This document shows, piece by piece, positions 9,785 to 21,471 of a stretch of DNA of 64,000 nucleotides (position 1 is the stretch's first letter; every line of letters starts with the position of its first letter). Both the position numbers and the translations under genes were made by a program. The notes beneath the pieces were generated by a model. That model was given only the letters and a program-made list of their open reading frames with translations. It did not search any database and was not told the DNA's origin. Origin of the DNA: Paraburkholderia sabiae (lineage in GTDB: Bacteria; Pseudomonadota; Gammaproteobacteria; Burkholderiales; Burkholderiaceae); NCBI RefSeq assembly GCF_030412785.1, contig NZ_CP125295.1, forward strand, positions 2,232,001 through 2,296,000, given 5' to 3'.

Positions 9785-12051
9785 CCGATGACGATCTGAG
9801 CCGCCAGTCACTGCTCGAACTGTTCCGCGAGGAAGCCAGCGCGCAAACGCGCGTCTTGTCGGACGGCCTGCTTTCGCTCGAACAGCGCCCCGCCGATGCC
9901 GCCGCGCTCGAAGCGTGCATGCGCGCCGCGCACTCGCTCAAAGGCGCGGCGAGGATCATCGGTTTGCAGGACGGCGTCGATATTGCGCATCTGATGGAAG
10001 AGTGTTTCGTCGGCGCGCAACGTGGCGAACTGCGGCTGACGCCCGCGCATATCGACGTGCTGCTGCGCGGCGTCGATCTGCTGTTACGCGTGGGCGAAGC
10101 GAAGCCGGATGCGCCCGTCACGCGCGCGGATATCGATGAATTCGTGCGGCGGCTGTCGACGCCCGAACCGGCGGCTCAGCAAACCGTAGGCAACGACGTC
10201 GACGTGTACGCGCAACTGCAAGCGCAATTACAGGCGGAAGCGCTCGCGCAACGTCACGAAGCTGCACCGACCGACGCAACCGAAAAAGCGGACACGGCAC
10301 GTCACGCCGACCGCATGCTGCGCGTGCGCGCCGCGAATCTCGACCGCGTCCTGAGTCTGTCGGGCGAAGCGCTGGTCGAATCGCGCTGGCTCAAGCCTTT
10401 CGCGACGTCGATGCTGCGCATGAAACGCACGCAGCGCGAGACCTCGCTCGCACTCGACGCGCTCTACGACACGCTCGCCGGGCATCTCGACGAAGTCGCG
10501 CTGTCCGCGCTCGCCGACGTGCGCACCGCGCTCAACGGCATGCAGCAGACGCTCGGCGCGCGCATCGACGAACTCGATCACTACGAGCGCAGCAGCGCCA
10601 ATCTCGCGCAACTGCTGTACGACGAAGCGCTGCAATGCCGGATGCGTCCTTTCGGCGACGCGACGCATGCGTATCCGCGCGTCGTGCGCGATCTCGCGCG
10701 CTCGCTCGGTAAGCGCGTGACGTTCGAGATCGTCGGTACGTCGACGCAGGTGGATCGCGACATTCTCGACATGCTCGACGCGCCGCTCGGCCATCTGCTG
10801 CGCAACGCGATCGATCACGGCATCGAGACGCCGGAACAGCGCATCTCACGCGGCAAGCCCGCCGACGCGCACGTGACGCTCGAAGCGCGTCATAGCGCGG
10901 GCAAGCTGCTGATCAGCGTCAGCGACGACGGCGCGGGCATCGATCTCGACAACGTGCGCGCGTCGGTGATCCGGCGCAAGCTCGCCGATGCCGACACGGC
11001 CGCGCGCCTGTCCGAACAGGAACTGCTCGATTTCCTGCTGCTGCCGGGCTTTTCGATGCGCGACCAGGTGACGGACGTCTCGGGCCGGGGCGTGGGACTC
11101 GACGCCGTGCACGAGATGGTCAAGGCCGTGCGCGGCACCGTGCGCATCTTCAACGATCCCGGCAAGGGCTCGCGCTTCGTGATGCAGTTGCCGCTGACGC
11201 TGTCCGTGGTTCGCAGCCTGCTCGTCGACGTCGGCGGCGAGGCGTACGCGTTTCCGCTCGCGCACGTGCGTCGCACGCTCGAACTCGCGCGCGCCGATAT
11301 CGACATGCTCGAAGGCCAGCAGCATTTCTCGTTCGACGGCAAGCCCGTCGGTCTCGTCTCCGCGCATCAACTGCTCGGCGCCCAACAGGTGAGCGCGGCT
11401 GCGCGCGAATCGGTGTCCGTCGTCGTGATCGGCGACGAGCGCGAGACGTACGGGATCGCCGTCGACCGCTTTCTCGGCGAGCGGATGCTCGTCGTGCAGC
11501 CGCTCGATGCGCGCCTCGGCAAGATCAAGGACATCGCGGCGGGCGCGCTGATGGAAAACGGCGACGCCGTGCTGATCGTCGACGTGGACGACCTGCTGCG
11601 CTCCGTCGACAAGCTCGTGCGCGGCGGCCAGCTCGACAAGATCGGCCGCGCGCACGATGTGACCGCGCGGCAGCGCAAGCATGTGCTCGTCGTCGAAGAT
11701 TCGCTGACCGTGCGCGAACTCGAACGCAAGCTGCTGGAGAAACGCGGCTACGCCGTCACGGTTGCCGTCGATGGCATGGACGGCTGGAACGCGCTGCGCA
11801 GCGGACGCTTCGATCTCGTCGTCACCGATATCGACATGCCGCGCATGGACGGCATCGAACTGGTCACGCTGATCAAGCGCGACCCGGTGTTCAAGCCGGT
11901 GCCCGTGATGATCGTGTCGTACAAGGACCGCGACGAGGACCGCCGGCGCGGGCTCGAAGCGGGCGCAGACTACTATCTCGCGAAGGGCAGCTTCCACGAC
12001 GAAGCGCTGCTCGATGCCGTACGCGATCTGATCGGAGAAGCGACGGAATGA
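9781..12051 (+). CDS. wspE: Hybrid CheA-type histidine kinase WspE
   Basis: A 756-aa CheA-receiver fusion. The Hpt domain carries AHSLKGAAR with the phosphorylated His at residue 51. The dimerisation and ATPase parts follow, with HLLRNAIDHGIETPEQR (N box), SVSDDGAGID and DVSGRGVGLDAV. A CheW-like domain lies at about 475-620 and a C-terminal receiver at 640-755, with LVVED and the acceptor Asp in VVTDIDMPRMDG. In known Wsp systems WspE phosphorylates WspR and WspF. All catalytic motifs look intact. Confidence 0.95.
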   Translation: MTDDDLSRQSLLELFREEASAQTRVLSDGLLSLEQRPADAAALEACMRAAHSLKGAARIIGLQDGVDIAHLMEECFVGAQRGELRLTPAHIDVLLRGVDLLLRVGEAKPDAPVTRADIDEFVRRLSTPEPAAQQTVGNDVDVYAQLQAQLQAEALAQRHEAAPTDATEKADTARHADRMLRVRAANLDRVLSLSGEALVESRWLKPFATSMLRMKRTQRETSLALDALYDTLAGHLDEVALSALADVRTALNGMQQTLGARIDELDHYERSSANLAQLLYDEALQCRMRPFGDATHAYPRVVRDLARSLGKRVTFEIVGTSTQVDRDILDMLDAPLGHLLRNAIDHGIETPEQRISRGKPADAHVTLEARHSAGKLLISVSDDGAGIDLDNVRASVIRRKLADADTAARLSEQELLDFLLLPGFSMRDQVTDVSGRGVGLDAVHEMVKAVRGTVRIFNDPGKGSRFVMQLPLTLSVVRSLLVDVGGEAYAFPLAHVRRTLELARADIDMLEGQQHFSFDGKPVGLVSAHQLLGAQQVSAAARESVSVVVIGDERETYGIAVDRFLGERMLVVQPLDARLGKIKDIAAGALMENGDAVLIVDVDDLLRSVDKLVRGGQLDKIGRAHDVTARQRKHVLVVEDSLTVRELERKLLEKRGYAVTVAVDGMDGWNALRSGRFDLVVTDIDMPRMDGIELVTLIKRDPVFKPVPVMIVSYKDRDEDRRRGLEAGADYYLAKGSFHDEALLDAVRDLIGEATE

Positions 12052-13052
12052 ACATCGGCATCGCCAACGACCTGCCCCTCGCCGTCGAAGCGCTGCGCCG
12101 CGTGATCGCGCTGCGCCCCGAGCATCGCGTGCTGTGGGTCGCCGCGAACGGCGAAGAGGCCGTCGATTTCTGCGCGGCGCAGACGCCCGACGTCGTGCTG
12201 ATGGATCTGATCATGCCGAAGCTCGACGGCGTCGAAGCGACGCGCCGCATCATGGCGCGCACGCCCTGCCCGATCCTGATCGTGACGAGCAGCGTCGGCG
12301 CGAACACGTGGCGCGTCTACGAGGCGATGGGTGCGGGCGCGCTCGACGCCGTCGATACGCCGACGCTCGGCGGACGCGGCATCGGCGAGTCCGCGCAGCT
12401 GATGCTGCAGAAGATCGACCAGATCGGCCGCCTGATGGAACGGCCGTCGACGCTGCGGCAGACGGCCGTCGCGCCGCTCAGGCCCGACGCGCAGAAGCTG
12501 GTGGCGATCGGCGCATCGGCGGGCGGACCGGCGGCGCTCGCGACTGTGCTGGGCGGCCTGCCCGCGAACTTCGCGGCGCCCATCGTGATCGTGCAGCACG
12601 TCGACAAGGTGTTCGCCGACGGCATGGCGCAGTGGCTCGACGGGCAGACGCCGCTCACCGTACGCACCGTCCGCGAAGGCGAGTTGCCATCCGCGGGCGT
12701 CGCGCTGCTGGCCGCCACCAACGATCACCTGTTGATGACACAAAACGGCGCACTGCACTACACTCGCGAACCGGCCGACATGCCGTACCGCCCTTCCGTC
12801 GACGTGTTCTTTCATAGTGTCGTCGAGCATTGGCCCGGCGACGCACTCGGCGTACTGTTGACGGGCATGGGCCGCGACGGCGCGATCGGCCTCAAGGCGA
12901 TGCGTGCGAAAGGCTACGAGACGATCGCGCAGGACCAGGCGACCAGCGCCGTCTACGGCATGCCGAAAGCGGCAGCGGCGCTCGGCGCGGCGAGCCGGAT
13001 TTTGCCGCTCGGCGGGATCGCGGATCGGCTCGCGGCCTTTGCGCGCCGCTGA
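12048..13052 (+). CDS. wspF: CheB-type methylesterase response regulator WspF
   Basis: A 334-aa protein with a receiver at 1-120 (acceptor Asp in [13 protein letters not shown]) and a CheB methylesterase at 150-332. The catalytic triad elements are visible: Ser in [11 protein letters not shown], His in [12 protein letters not shown] and Asp in [11 protein letters not shown]. It removes methyl groups from WspA and resets signalling; loss of WspF in pseudomonads gives high cyclic-di-GMP. It overlaps wspE by ATGA. Confidence 0.95.
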   Translation: MNIGIANDLPLAVEALRRVIALRPEHRVLWVAANGEEAVDFCAAQTPDVVLMDLIMPKLDGVEATRRIMARTPCPILIVTSSVGANTWRVYEAMGAGALDAVDTPTLGGRGIGESAQLMLQKIDQIGRLMERPSTLRQTAVAPLRPDAQKLVAIGASAGGPAALATVLGGLPANFAAPIVIVQHVDKVFADGMAQWLDGQTPLTVRTVREGELPSAGVALLAATNDHLLMTQNGALHYTREPADMPYRPSVDVFFHSVVEHWPGDALGVLLTGMGRDGAIGLKAMRAKGYETIAQDQATSAVYGMPKAAAALGAASRILPLGGIADRLAAFARR

Positions 13053-13138
13053 GCGCCGACAGGGCAAAACGGGCTAAGCGGCAAAACGGGTTCGGCAACA
13101 GACTTCAACGGCAGGCGCAGCAAGGCACAACACAGAGC

Positions 13139-14287
13139 ATGAGCAGCAATTCCGACAGGGGTACGCAAATGGACTTCGATCAAATCGGGGCACGGGACCA
13201 GGGGGGTTCCACATCGACGTCGGTCGACCGCGCGAATGCCGCGCTCGAAGCCGCGCGCGCCGCGCTGGAAACCGCGGCGCTGTCGGACATGCCGATCATG
13301 GTGCTGCTCGTCGATGACCAGGCGATCGTCGCGGAAGCCGTGAAGCGCGCGCTCGCGAGCGAGGACGGCATCGACCTGCACTACTGCGCGAGCGCCGACG
13401 AAGCGATCCGCGCGGCCACGCACACGCGCCCCACGGTGATTCTTCAGGATCTGGTGATGCCGGGCATCGACGGTCTCACGCTCGTCAAGGCGTACCGCGC
13501 GAACACGAAGCTGCGCGACGTGCCCATCATCGTGCTGTCGACGAAGGAAGAGCCGACCATCAAGAGTGCGGCCTTTGCGGCGGGCGCGAACGATTACCTC
13601 GTCAAGCTGCCCGACCGCATCGAACTCGTCGCACGTATCCGCTATCACTCGCGCTCGTACGTGAATCTGCTGCAACGCGACGAGGCGTATCGCGCGCTGC
13701 GCGAATCGCAGCAGCAACTGCTCGAAGCGAATCTCGAACTGCGCAAGCTCACGCAATCGGACGGATTGACGGGGCTGTCGAACCGACGCTATCTGGACGA
13801 ATATCTGAACGCCGAATGGCGGCGCGGCATGCGCACGCAATCGGAAGTGTCGATGCTGATGCTCGACGTCGACAACTTCAAGCCGTACAACGACACCTAC
13901 GGACATGTCGCGGGCGACGAAGTGCTCAAGCAGATTGCGTCGACGGTGGAAGGCTGCCTCGGGCGGCCCGGCGATCTCGCCGCGCGCTTCGGCGGCGAAG
14001 AGTTCGCGGTCGTGCTGCCGGGCACGTCGGCGGGCGGCACGCGCCTGCTCGCCGAGAAGATCCGCCTCGAAGTCGAGGCGCTGCGCATTCCGCACGCGGG
14101 TTCGTCGTCGGGACAGTATGTGACGGTGAGCGTCGGTTGCGCGACGCTCGTGCCCGCGCACGACGCGCCGATGACGACGCTGATCGAAGCCGCCGATCTC
14201 GCGCTTTATCGTGCGAAACGGGATGGGAAAAACCGCGTCGCGGCGATGGACAGCGGCAGGAGCGATGCGCGCGCGTCGGCGGAGTGA
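13139..14287 (+). CDS. wspR: Receiver-GGDEF diguanylate cyclase WspR
   Basis: About 382 aa. The receiver at 55-175 has LLVDD and acceptor Asp in [13 protein letters not shown] coiled linker follows, then the GGDEF domain with intact active site RFGGEEF and, five residues before it, RPGD, a canonical RxxD product-inhibition site. It should make cyclic-di-GMP when phosphorylated by WspE and be feedback-inhibited. The start is uncertain: ATG 13139 has only a weak upstream site, while ATG 13169 has CAGGGG at good spacing. It lies 86 bp after wspF and is convergent with nnrS. Confidence 0.93.
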   Translation: MSSNSDRGTQMDFDQIGARDQGGSTSTSVDRANAALEAARAALETAALSDMPIMVLLVDDQAIVAEAVKRALASEDGIDLHYCASADEAIRAATHTRPTVILQDLVMPGIDGLTLVKAYRANTKLRDVPIIVLSTKEEPTIKSAAFAAGANDYLVKLPDRIELVARIRYHSRSYVNLLQRDEAYRALRESQQQLLEANLELRKLTQSDGLTGLSNRRYLDEYLNAEWRRGMRTQSEVSMLMLDVDNFKPYNDTYGHVAGDEVLKQIASTVEGCLGRPGDLAARFGGEEFAVVLPGTSAGGTRLLAEKIRLEVEALRIPHAGSSSGQYVTVSVGCATLVPAHDAPMTTLIEAADLALYRAKRDGKNRVAAMDSGRSDARASAE

Positions 14288-14330
14288 CTCGGCTTTTTCA
14301 TTGCGTTGCCGTCGACGAACGGCACGCGCC

Positions 14331-15548
14331 CTAACCCGGCTTCCCATCCTTGCGCGGACGCATCAACGGCCGCACATATGCGCCGACATAAATCGCGAAC
14401 GCCGCGATCCAGCACACGCCCGCGCTCCAGATCCACAGCTGATAGTGCGCCGGCGCAACGAGCGGACCAACGATCCGCAACGCCGAACCGAGCGTGACGA
14501 GCGCATAGCTCGCGATATCGCGCGTATCGGCGGCAAGCGGCCTGCCCGTGTGGCCGCGCGCCGTGCGCGTGATCATCGCGATGATCGCGCCGCCGATCAC
14601 ACCCGCCGTGAACGCATGCAGCGCAACGGAATGCGCCACGAATCCCAACGCGCTCAGACCCAGCAGTGCGAAGCCGATCGGCATCCACGCGTAGGCGACG
14701 TGCAGGATCAGCAGAATCGCCGGGCCGCGCACCTTGTATGAGCGCCAGCCGATCATCCGCGCGCAGTGAACCACACACGCGGCAAACGCGAGCGTCGCAA
14801 TGGCCATTGACGGCAACGCAGCCGCATCCGAGAACAATGCGATCAGCGTCAACGGCGCGGCAATCCGTTCGACCCACGTCCAGCGTCGCGTGACGAAACC
14901 GGGAATCGCATTCGACGTGAACATCGGAATCACGCGCGCGCCGATCACGCTGACCAGCAGCACGACGATGCCCGCCGACGCGTAAATGCAGCGCAGCGCG
15001 AGATCGGCGTGTCCCATTTGCGTCAGCACATGGAACGCGACGTTCAGCGCGGCGAACGTCAGCAGTACGGGCACGAGAAAATAGTTGCGACGGTTGCCCG
15101 CCTTCATCAACACGCGCAGCAACACGAACGCGACGCAAGGCAGAAACGCACTGTCGACGAGCGCTGCAGGCACGGCCGGGCCGCTCCACACGAGCACGCG
15201 TGCGCAGAGCCACAGCAGCGCAAGCGCGGCGAGCACGCGCGCGCTCGTTGTCTGCATGCCTGTCCAGGCGCGCACGGCAGTCAGCAGAAAGCCCGCGACG
15301 ATCGACGCCGCGAAGCCGAACACCATTTCGTGTGCATGCCAGCCGATGGGATCGAGTTTCAGCAGATAGTGGCCCATTGCCGGCACGCCCGCGAGCACCA
15401 GCAGCCACACGGTCAGCGCCAGCGCGGCGAAGCCCGCGCCCGCGAGATAGAACGGTCGAAAGCCGAGGTTGAGCAGCGCGAAACGGTGCGCGGGACGATA
15501 GCGTCCGGGCGGCGGCACGAAGGTGGCACGGGGTTCGACGGGTTGCAT
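14331..15548 (-). CDS. nnrS: NnrS family heme-copper membrane protein
   Basis: A 405-aa, roughly 12-helix membrane protein. The N terminus FALLNLGFRPFYLAGAGFAA and WHAHEMVFGFAASIVAGFLL are the NnrS hallmarks, the latter with the histidines that bind heme/copper. NnrS proteins protect against nitric oxide-linked stress and are often under NO-responsive control. It sits directly downstream of a hemerythrin gene on the same strand (63-bp gap), a pairing seen with NO/nitrosative-stress genes. Confidence 0.92.
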   Translation of the reverse strand: MQPVEPRATFVPPPGRYRPAHRFALLNLGFRPFYLAGAGFAALALTVWLLVLAGVPAMGHYLLKLDPIGWHAHEMVFGFAASIVAGFLLTAVRAWTGMQTTSARVLAALALLWLCARVLVWSGPAVPAALVDSAFLPCVAFVLLRVLMKAGNRRNYFLVPVLLTFAALNVAFHVLTQMGHADLALRCIYASAGIVVLLVSVIGARVIPMFTSNAIPGFVTRRWTWVERIAAPLTLIALFSDAAALPSMAIATLAFAACVVHCARMIGWRSYKVRGPAILLILHVAYAWMPIGFALLGLSALGFVAHSVALHAFTAGVIGGAIIAMITRTARGHTGRPLAADTRDIASYALVTLGSALRIVGPLVAPAHYQLWIWSAGVCWIAAFAIYVGAYVRPLMRPRKDGKPG

Positions 15549-15611
15549 GATTCGCTCGCTTGCTTGCAGCGGAAAAGCGGCGACGCCGCTCTTCGGCCGG
15601 GATCGGATGCG

Positions 15612-15998
15612 TTACGCGCAGTGCGCTTCGAACGCGGGATAGAGACGCACTTCGTCGCGCGTCATCCGTTGCCGCAGATGCGAAATCACGCGGCCGATTT
15701 CGCGCGCGGATTCGAGTCCCGAGCGTCCTGTGTCGAGCGAATCGAAGAAGCCGAGAATTTCCGCCGACATCGCGCGCATCTCCTGCGCGTACATATCGCC
15801 GAGCGCGCGCGTCGCGTCGTGCTTCTGCATCGCGGGATAAAGCTTCTGGTCTTCGCGCGCGAGATGCGCGACGACGACGCCGCGCAACCGCTTGAGCTTG
15901 CGGCGGCCTTCTTCGCTGGCGACGCCGAGCGCGCGGCATTCATCGAGCAAACGGAAAATTTCTTCGTGGTCGTGCTTGAGCGTGGTGATCAGTGACAT
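15612..15998 (-). CDS. Hemerythrin HHE domain protein
   Basis: A 128-aa protein made of one hemerythrin four-helix bundle. Candidate di-iron ligands are seen in LKHDHEEIFRLLDEC, VVAHLAREDQKLYPAM and RMTRDEVRLYPAFEAH. Such proteins bind O2, NO or iron. ATG 15998 has AGG at about 9 nt; an in-frame start at 16016 adds six residues. It probably forms an operon with nnrS, so a role in NO handling is likely (inference). Confidence 0.88.
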   Translation of the reverse strand: MSLITTLKHDHEEIFRLLDECRALGVASEEGRRKLKRLRGVVVAHLAREDQKLYPAMQKHDATRALGDMYAQEMRAMSAEILGFFDSLDTGRSGLESAREIGRVISHLRQRMTRDEVRLYPAFEAHCA

Positions 15999-16121
15999 GG
16001 TGTTAGGCCTGCACATTCTTGTGTTGTGTTGACTGGATGCGCGGCCTCGTGGGCCGCGTTAACCCTTACACACGTTTCGTGCCAAACAGGAATGTGCAGA
16101 AAAACAGTCACTTGCGAAAAG

Positions 16122-16157
16122 CACTAGTCACTGGCACCCGAGTCGTTACGACTAGTG
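16122..16157. promoter_or_regulatory. 8-bp inverted repeat upstream of hemerythrin-nnrS
   Basis: CACTAGTC at 16122-16129 is repeated inverted as GACTAGTG at 16150-16157 with 20 bp between. It lies in the gap between the lacI-type stop and the hemerythrin start. No T-run follows, so an operator is more likely than a terminator. Confidence 0.35.
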
Positions 16158-16192
16158 ATCGAGTCCAATCGACTGCTATCGCATAAGGCGCG

Positions 16193-17260
16193 TCAAGCCG
16201 ATTCGCGTTCGACGATGCTGAAGCCAACATCGACGAACGCGCGCCCGGTCGCGCCCTCCAGCCGGTCGAGCAACGCGCGCGCCGCGCTCACGCCGATACG
16301 CGTGCCGTCGACGCGCACCGTCGTCAGTTGCGGCGTCGTTTCCGCCGCGAAGTCGAGATCGCCGAAACCGCAGATGGAGAGACGCGATGGCACTTCCAGT
16401 CCCATGTTTCGCGCCGCGCCGAGCGCGCCGATCGCCAGCAGATCCGAGCCGCAAAACACGGCATCGACATCGGGCGCGCTTTGCAACAGTTGCGGCAACG
16501 CGGTCTTGCCGGTTGCGAGCGAACTGGGCGGCGCGACGATCAGTTCGGCCACTTCCTTCAAGCCGGCCTTCGCGAGCCGATCACGAAAACCCGCGCGGCG
16601 CGCGAGTGCGCGCACGTCGCTCGCCGAAATGAGCGCGGGTCGCTTTGCGCCGCGAGCAAGAAAGCGCTCCGCCACCGCCTCGCCGATCTGGTAATGCGAG
16701 AAGCCGACCAGCATGTCGATCGGCGACTCGGTCATGTCCCATGTTTCGACCACGGGAATGCCGACGTTGCGCAAGCGCTCGCGCAACGACGCCGTATGCG
16801 CGACGCCCGTCAGCAGCACGCCTTCGGGACGTCGGCTCAGGACGGTATCGAGCAGGCTTTCTTCGTTGGTGTCGCTGTAGCCGCTCAACGCGAGCAGCAC
16901 TTCGTAGCCCGCGCGCGACATGGTCTCGCTGAACACCTGAATCGTCTCGGAGAACAGCGAGTGCGCGATGGTCGGCACGATGGCCGCGATCAGCCGCGAA
17001 CGCGCCGACGACAAACCGCCCGCGAGCCTATTCGGTACATAGCCGAGTTTCTGCACGACCTGGCGCACGCGTTCGAGCGTTTCGGGCGCGACGGATTCCG
17101 GGCTGTTGAACACGCGCGACACCGTAATAGGCGACACGCCTGCCTGCGCCGCGACGTCCGTGATGCGCAAGCCCTTCGGGCCGCCGCGCGTGCGACGCGC
17201 GGGCGTGGCGCTGCCCTTGAGATCGATCGATGCGTCGTCGGTTGGCTTGGCGGTCGGCAT
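16193..17260 (-). CDS. LacI-family regulator, gluconate GntR-like
   Basis: A 355-aa repressor. Residues 30-80 hold the LacI helix-turn-helix and hinge (LRITDVAAQAGVSPITVSRVFNSPESV, shown here in two halves around ITVSRVF). Residues 85-350 form the sugar-binding-protein-like effector domain (LIAAIVPTIAHSLFSETIQV). The subfamily resembles GntR of E. coli, which binds sugar acids. It is the last gene of a leftward run ilvD-like, rraA-like, MFS, lacI, and two candidate operators lie in front of that run, so local repression by a sugar acid is likely. Confidence 0.92.
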   Translation of the reverse strand: MPTAKPTDDASIDLKGSATPARRTRGGPKGLRITDVAAQAGVSPITVSRVFNSPESVAPETLERVRQVVQKLGYVPNRLAGGLSSARSRLIAAIVPTIAHSLFSETIQVFSETMSRAGYEVLLALSGYSDTNEESLLDTVLSRRPEGVLLTGVAHTASLRERLRNVGIPVVETWDMTESPIDMLVGFSHYQIGEAVAERFLARGAKRPALISASDVRALARRAGFRDRLAKAGLKEVAELIVAPPSSLATGKTALPQLLQSAPDVDAVFCGSDLLAIGALGAARNMGLEVPSRLSICGFGDLDFAAETTPQLTTVRVDGTRIGVSAARALLDRLEGATGRAFVDVGFSIVERESA

Positions 17261-17329
17261 AAAAAGTGAATCGAGAAAAGTTGCGCGGCTATTGTAGCCA
17301 ACGCGGTAGCCAATGCGTCATGCGCGGCT

Positions 17330-18655
17330 TCATTCGGTAACGGGTGTGCCGTTCACCGTCTGCGCCGCACGACCGCTGCGTCGCAAAACGAAGCTCGTGA
17401 CGATCGCAAAGATCAGCATGCACGCAGCGGGAATCAGCATCGGCGCCTGGTTGCTGCCCGTCGTCTGCTTGACGAACGGCACGAGGTTCTGCGCGATAAA
17501 ACCGCCGATATTGCCGAGCGAGTTGATCGCCGCGATGCCCGCCGCGGCGCGCGCGCCGAACAGGAACTTCGGCGGCAGCGTCCAGAAGCACGGGATCAGC
17601 AGATACATGCACGGCGCGCCGAAGCACAGCGCGATAAAGCGCAGCGTATTGGTCGGCATGAAGACCGACGACAGAAAGAACACCATGCCGAGCAGCGCCG
17701 ACGCGAGCATCGCGATGATCGCGCGATTGCCCGCGCGGAGTTTCGACGGCAGCCACGCGAGCACGATCGTCGCCATCAGCCACGGAATGATGTTGAGGAA
17801 ACCGTTGGTCGTATTGCTGACGCCGAAGCCTTTGACGAGCGTCGGCAGCCAGTAGCTAACGCCGTACACGGAGATCGACAGCATCATGTAGTAGAGCGCC
17901 ATGCCGATCACGCGCGGTTCCGTGAGCACGGAGAGCAGCGTCGTGTGACTCGCGGCGTTCTTGCGGGCCTGCGCGCTTTCGCTTTCGAGCGTGCGCGCGA
18001 GCCAGCCCTTCTCTTCGTTCGACAGGAACTTCGCTTCGCGCGGCGACGCGGGCAGGCAGAACAGCACGACGAGCGTCAGCAGCACGGAAGGAATGCCCGT
18101 CACGACGAACACGAGCTGCCAGCCTTGCAGGCCGAGAAAACCGCCCTTGTCGAGCAGCCAGCCGCAGATCGGTGCGCCGATCATGTTGCCGAGGCTGCTG
18201 CCGACCGTGAAGTAGCCGAGCATCCGCACGCGATGCCGCTGCGGAAACCACAGCGTCAGGTAGTAGATCACGCCCGGATACAGGCCCGCTTCCGACGCAC
18301 CGAGCAGGAAACGCAGCACGTAGAACATCGTCGCGTTCTGCGTGAACGCGAGCAGGATCGTCACGATGCCCCACGTCAACATGATGCGCGCCATCCACTT
18401 CGGCGCGCCGTACTTGTGAAGCATCACGTTGCTCGGCACCTCGAAAATCAGATAGCCGATAAAGAACAGCGACGCGCCCAGCCCATACGCCACTTCCGAC
18501 AACCCGAGACTGCCGAGCATCTGCAGTTTCGCGAAGCTGATGTTCGAGCGGTCGATATACGCGACCAGATACAGCACGCCGAGCAGCGGCATGAGCCGCA
18601 AGCCCAGGCGATTGATGAGGCGCGATTCGTCGATCGCGGAAGTGACGGTGTTCAC
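17330..18655 (-). CDS. MFS transporter, anion:cation symporter (ACS) type
   Basis: A 441-aa, 12-helix permease. LGVLYLVAYIDRSNISFAK near the N terminus and LGASEAGLYPGVIYYLTLWF in helix 4-5 are typical of ACS transporters, which import sugar acids, phthalate or related anions. The start is GTG 18655, with AGGAG 6 nt upstream. Placed between the RraA-like gene and the LacI regulator, it is the probable uptake system for the substrate of the operon. Confidence 0.92.
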   Translation of the reverse strand: MNTVTSAIDESRLINRLGLRLMPLLGVLYLVAYIDRSNISFAKLQMLGSLGLSEVAYGLGASLFFIGYLIFEVPSNVMLHKYGAPKWMARIMLTWGIVTILLAFTQNATMFYVLRFLLGASEAGLYPGVIYYLTLWFPQRHRVRMLGYFTVGSSLGNMIGAPICGWLLDKGGFLGLQGWQLVFVVTGIPSVLLTLVVLFCLPASPREAKFLSNEEKGWLARTLESESAQARKNAASHTTLLSVLTEPRVIGMALYYMMLSISVYGVSYWLPTLVKGFGVSNTTNGFLNIIPWLMATIVLAWLPSKLRAGNRAIIAMLASALLGMVFFLSSVFMPTNTLRFIALCFGAPCMYLLIPCFWTLPPKFLFGARAAAGIAAINSLGNIGGFIAQNLVPFVKQTTGSNQAPMLIPAACMLIFAIVTSFVLRRSGRAAQTVNGTPVTE

Positions 18656-18739
18656 GGTGTCTCCTGGGCCCGCTGCGTGGGCGCGGGCCTCGTTGTGCTG
18701 GTTGTCTCGTCGTGACGCTGCGTTTGCGTAAGCCAGGCG

Positions 18740-19486
18740 TTACTTCTGCTGCTCGCGCCACGCCTTGTAAGCGGCCAGCGTTTCCTCGTTCGGCGGATAC
18801 GTGCCGCGCAGCGGACTGCCATCGGCGACGCGCTGCTGGATGAACACTTCGAGCTGCTCCTGCTCGGTCGCATCGCGTGCGACGTCTGCGGCCATTTCGC
18901 GCGGCACGATCACGACGCCGTCCACATCCGCGACGACGATATCGCCCGGATAGACGGGCACGCCGCCGCACGCGATCGGCACGTTCATGTCGACGGCGTG
19001 ATGCTTCGCGAGATTGAGCGGTGCGCTCGCGCCCGCGCACCAGATCGGCAGACCGAGTTCGGAGATCGTGCCGCTGTCGCGCACCGCGCCGTCCGACACC
19101 ATGCCCGCGACGCCGCGCTTCGCGAGACGCAGCGCGAGAATCGAGCCGACCGACGCGACCGTGCGATCGCCGCGGCAATCCTGCACGAGCACGCTGCCGG
19201 GCGGCGCGGTTTCGACGGCCTTGCGTTGCGGATGATCCGGGTTCTGGAACACGCCGACGTGATCGAGGTCTTCGCGCGCCGGGATATTGCGCAGCGTGAA
19301 CGCGGGACCGACGAGGTTCGGTGCGCCGGGCGCCGGCTTCACGAGCGGCGCGACACCTTGCAGAAACACATTGCGCAGGCCGCGCTTGAAGAGTTGCGTC
19401 GTGAGCGTCGCGGTACTGACGTGGCGGAGTTGTTCGAGCGTTTCGGCGCTGATGGTCGTTTCGCTGGTCGTTTCGTTGGCAGTCAT
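18740..19486 (-). CDS. RraA-like protein (HMG/sugar-acid aldolase or decarboxylase fold)
   Basis: A 248-aa member of the RraA/CHA-aldolase fold. The cofactor region VLVQDCRGDRTVASVGSIL and GMVSDGAVRD, with the conserved Arg and Asp that bind the divalent metal and keto acid, are present. Despite the name most family members are metal-dependent aldolases or decarboxylases acting on keto acids, not RNase regulators. Lying 27 bp after the IlvD-like dehydratase, it may process the keto-deoxy acid made by that enzyme (inference). Confidence 0.88.
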   Translation of the reverse strand: MTANETTSETTISAETLEQLRHVSTATLTTQLFKRGLRNVFLQGVAPLVKPAPGAPNLVGPAFTLRNIPAREDLDHVGVFQNPDHPQRKAVETAPPGSVLVQDCRGDRTVASVGSILALRLAKRGVAGMVSDGAVRDSGTISELGLPIWCAGASAPLNLAKHHAVDMNVPIACGGVPVYPGDIVVADVDGVVIVPREMAADVARDATEQEQLEVFIQQRVADGSPLRGTYPPNEETLAAYKAWREQQK

Positions 19487-19513
19487 GTTCGGTTTGCTGT
19501 GGCTCTATAGGCG

Positions 19514-21262
<1,749 letters not shown>

Positions 21263-21272
21263 ATCTGTCTCC

Positions 21273-21288
21273 TTGGTAACGCTATCAT
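21273..21288. promoter_or_regulatory. LacI/GntR-type operator, proximal copy
   Basis: TTGGTAACGCTATCAT is an imperfect palindrome around CG, close to the GntR-type site ATGNTANCGNTANCAT. It overlaps the ribosome site of the dehydratase gene and matches the distal copy at 13 of 16 positions. Confidence 0.6.
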
Positions 21289-21364
21289 TTCCGGCCGCAA
21301 ACGAGCGCGGTGGGACGCGGCGGATGGACTTTTCGCGTGAGCGAATGGATGATGGAATGACGCG

Positions 21365-21380
21365 ATGGTAGCGTTATCAT
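21365..21380. promoter_or_regulatory. LacI/GntR-type operator, distal copy
   Basis: ATGGTAGCGTTATCAT is a near-palindrome of the same class as the site at 21273-21288, with centres 92 bp apart. It lies about 100 bp before the dehydratase start, in promoter position. Confidence 0.6.
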
Positions 21381-21471
21381 TCCGTATCGTCCGCCAGGGA
21401 TAGTACGGAGACGTCGTGGCAAATCGGACTGAAACGCGCCGGGCGGCGCGGCGGCGAGCGGTACGCCCGTG

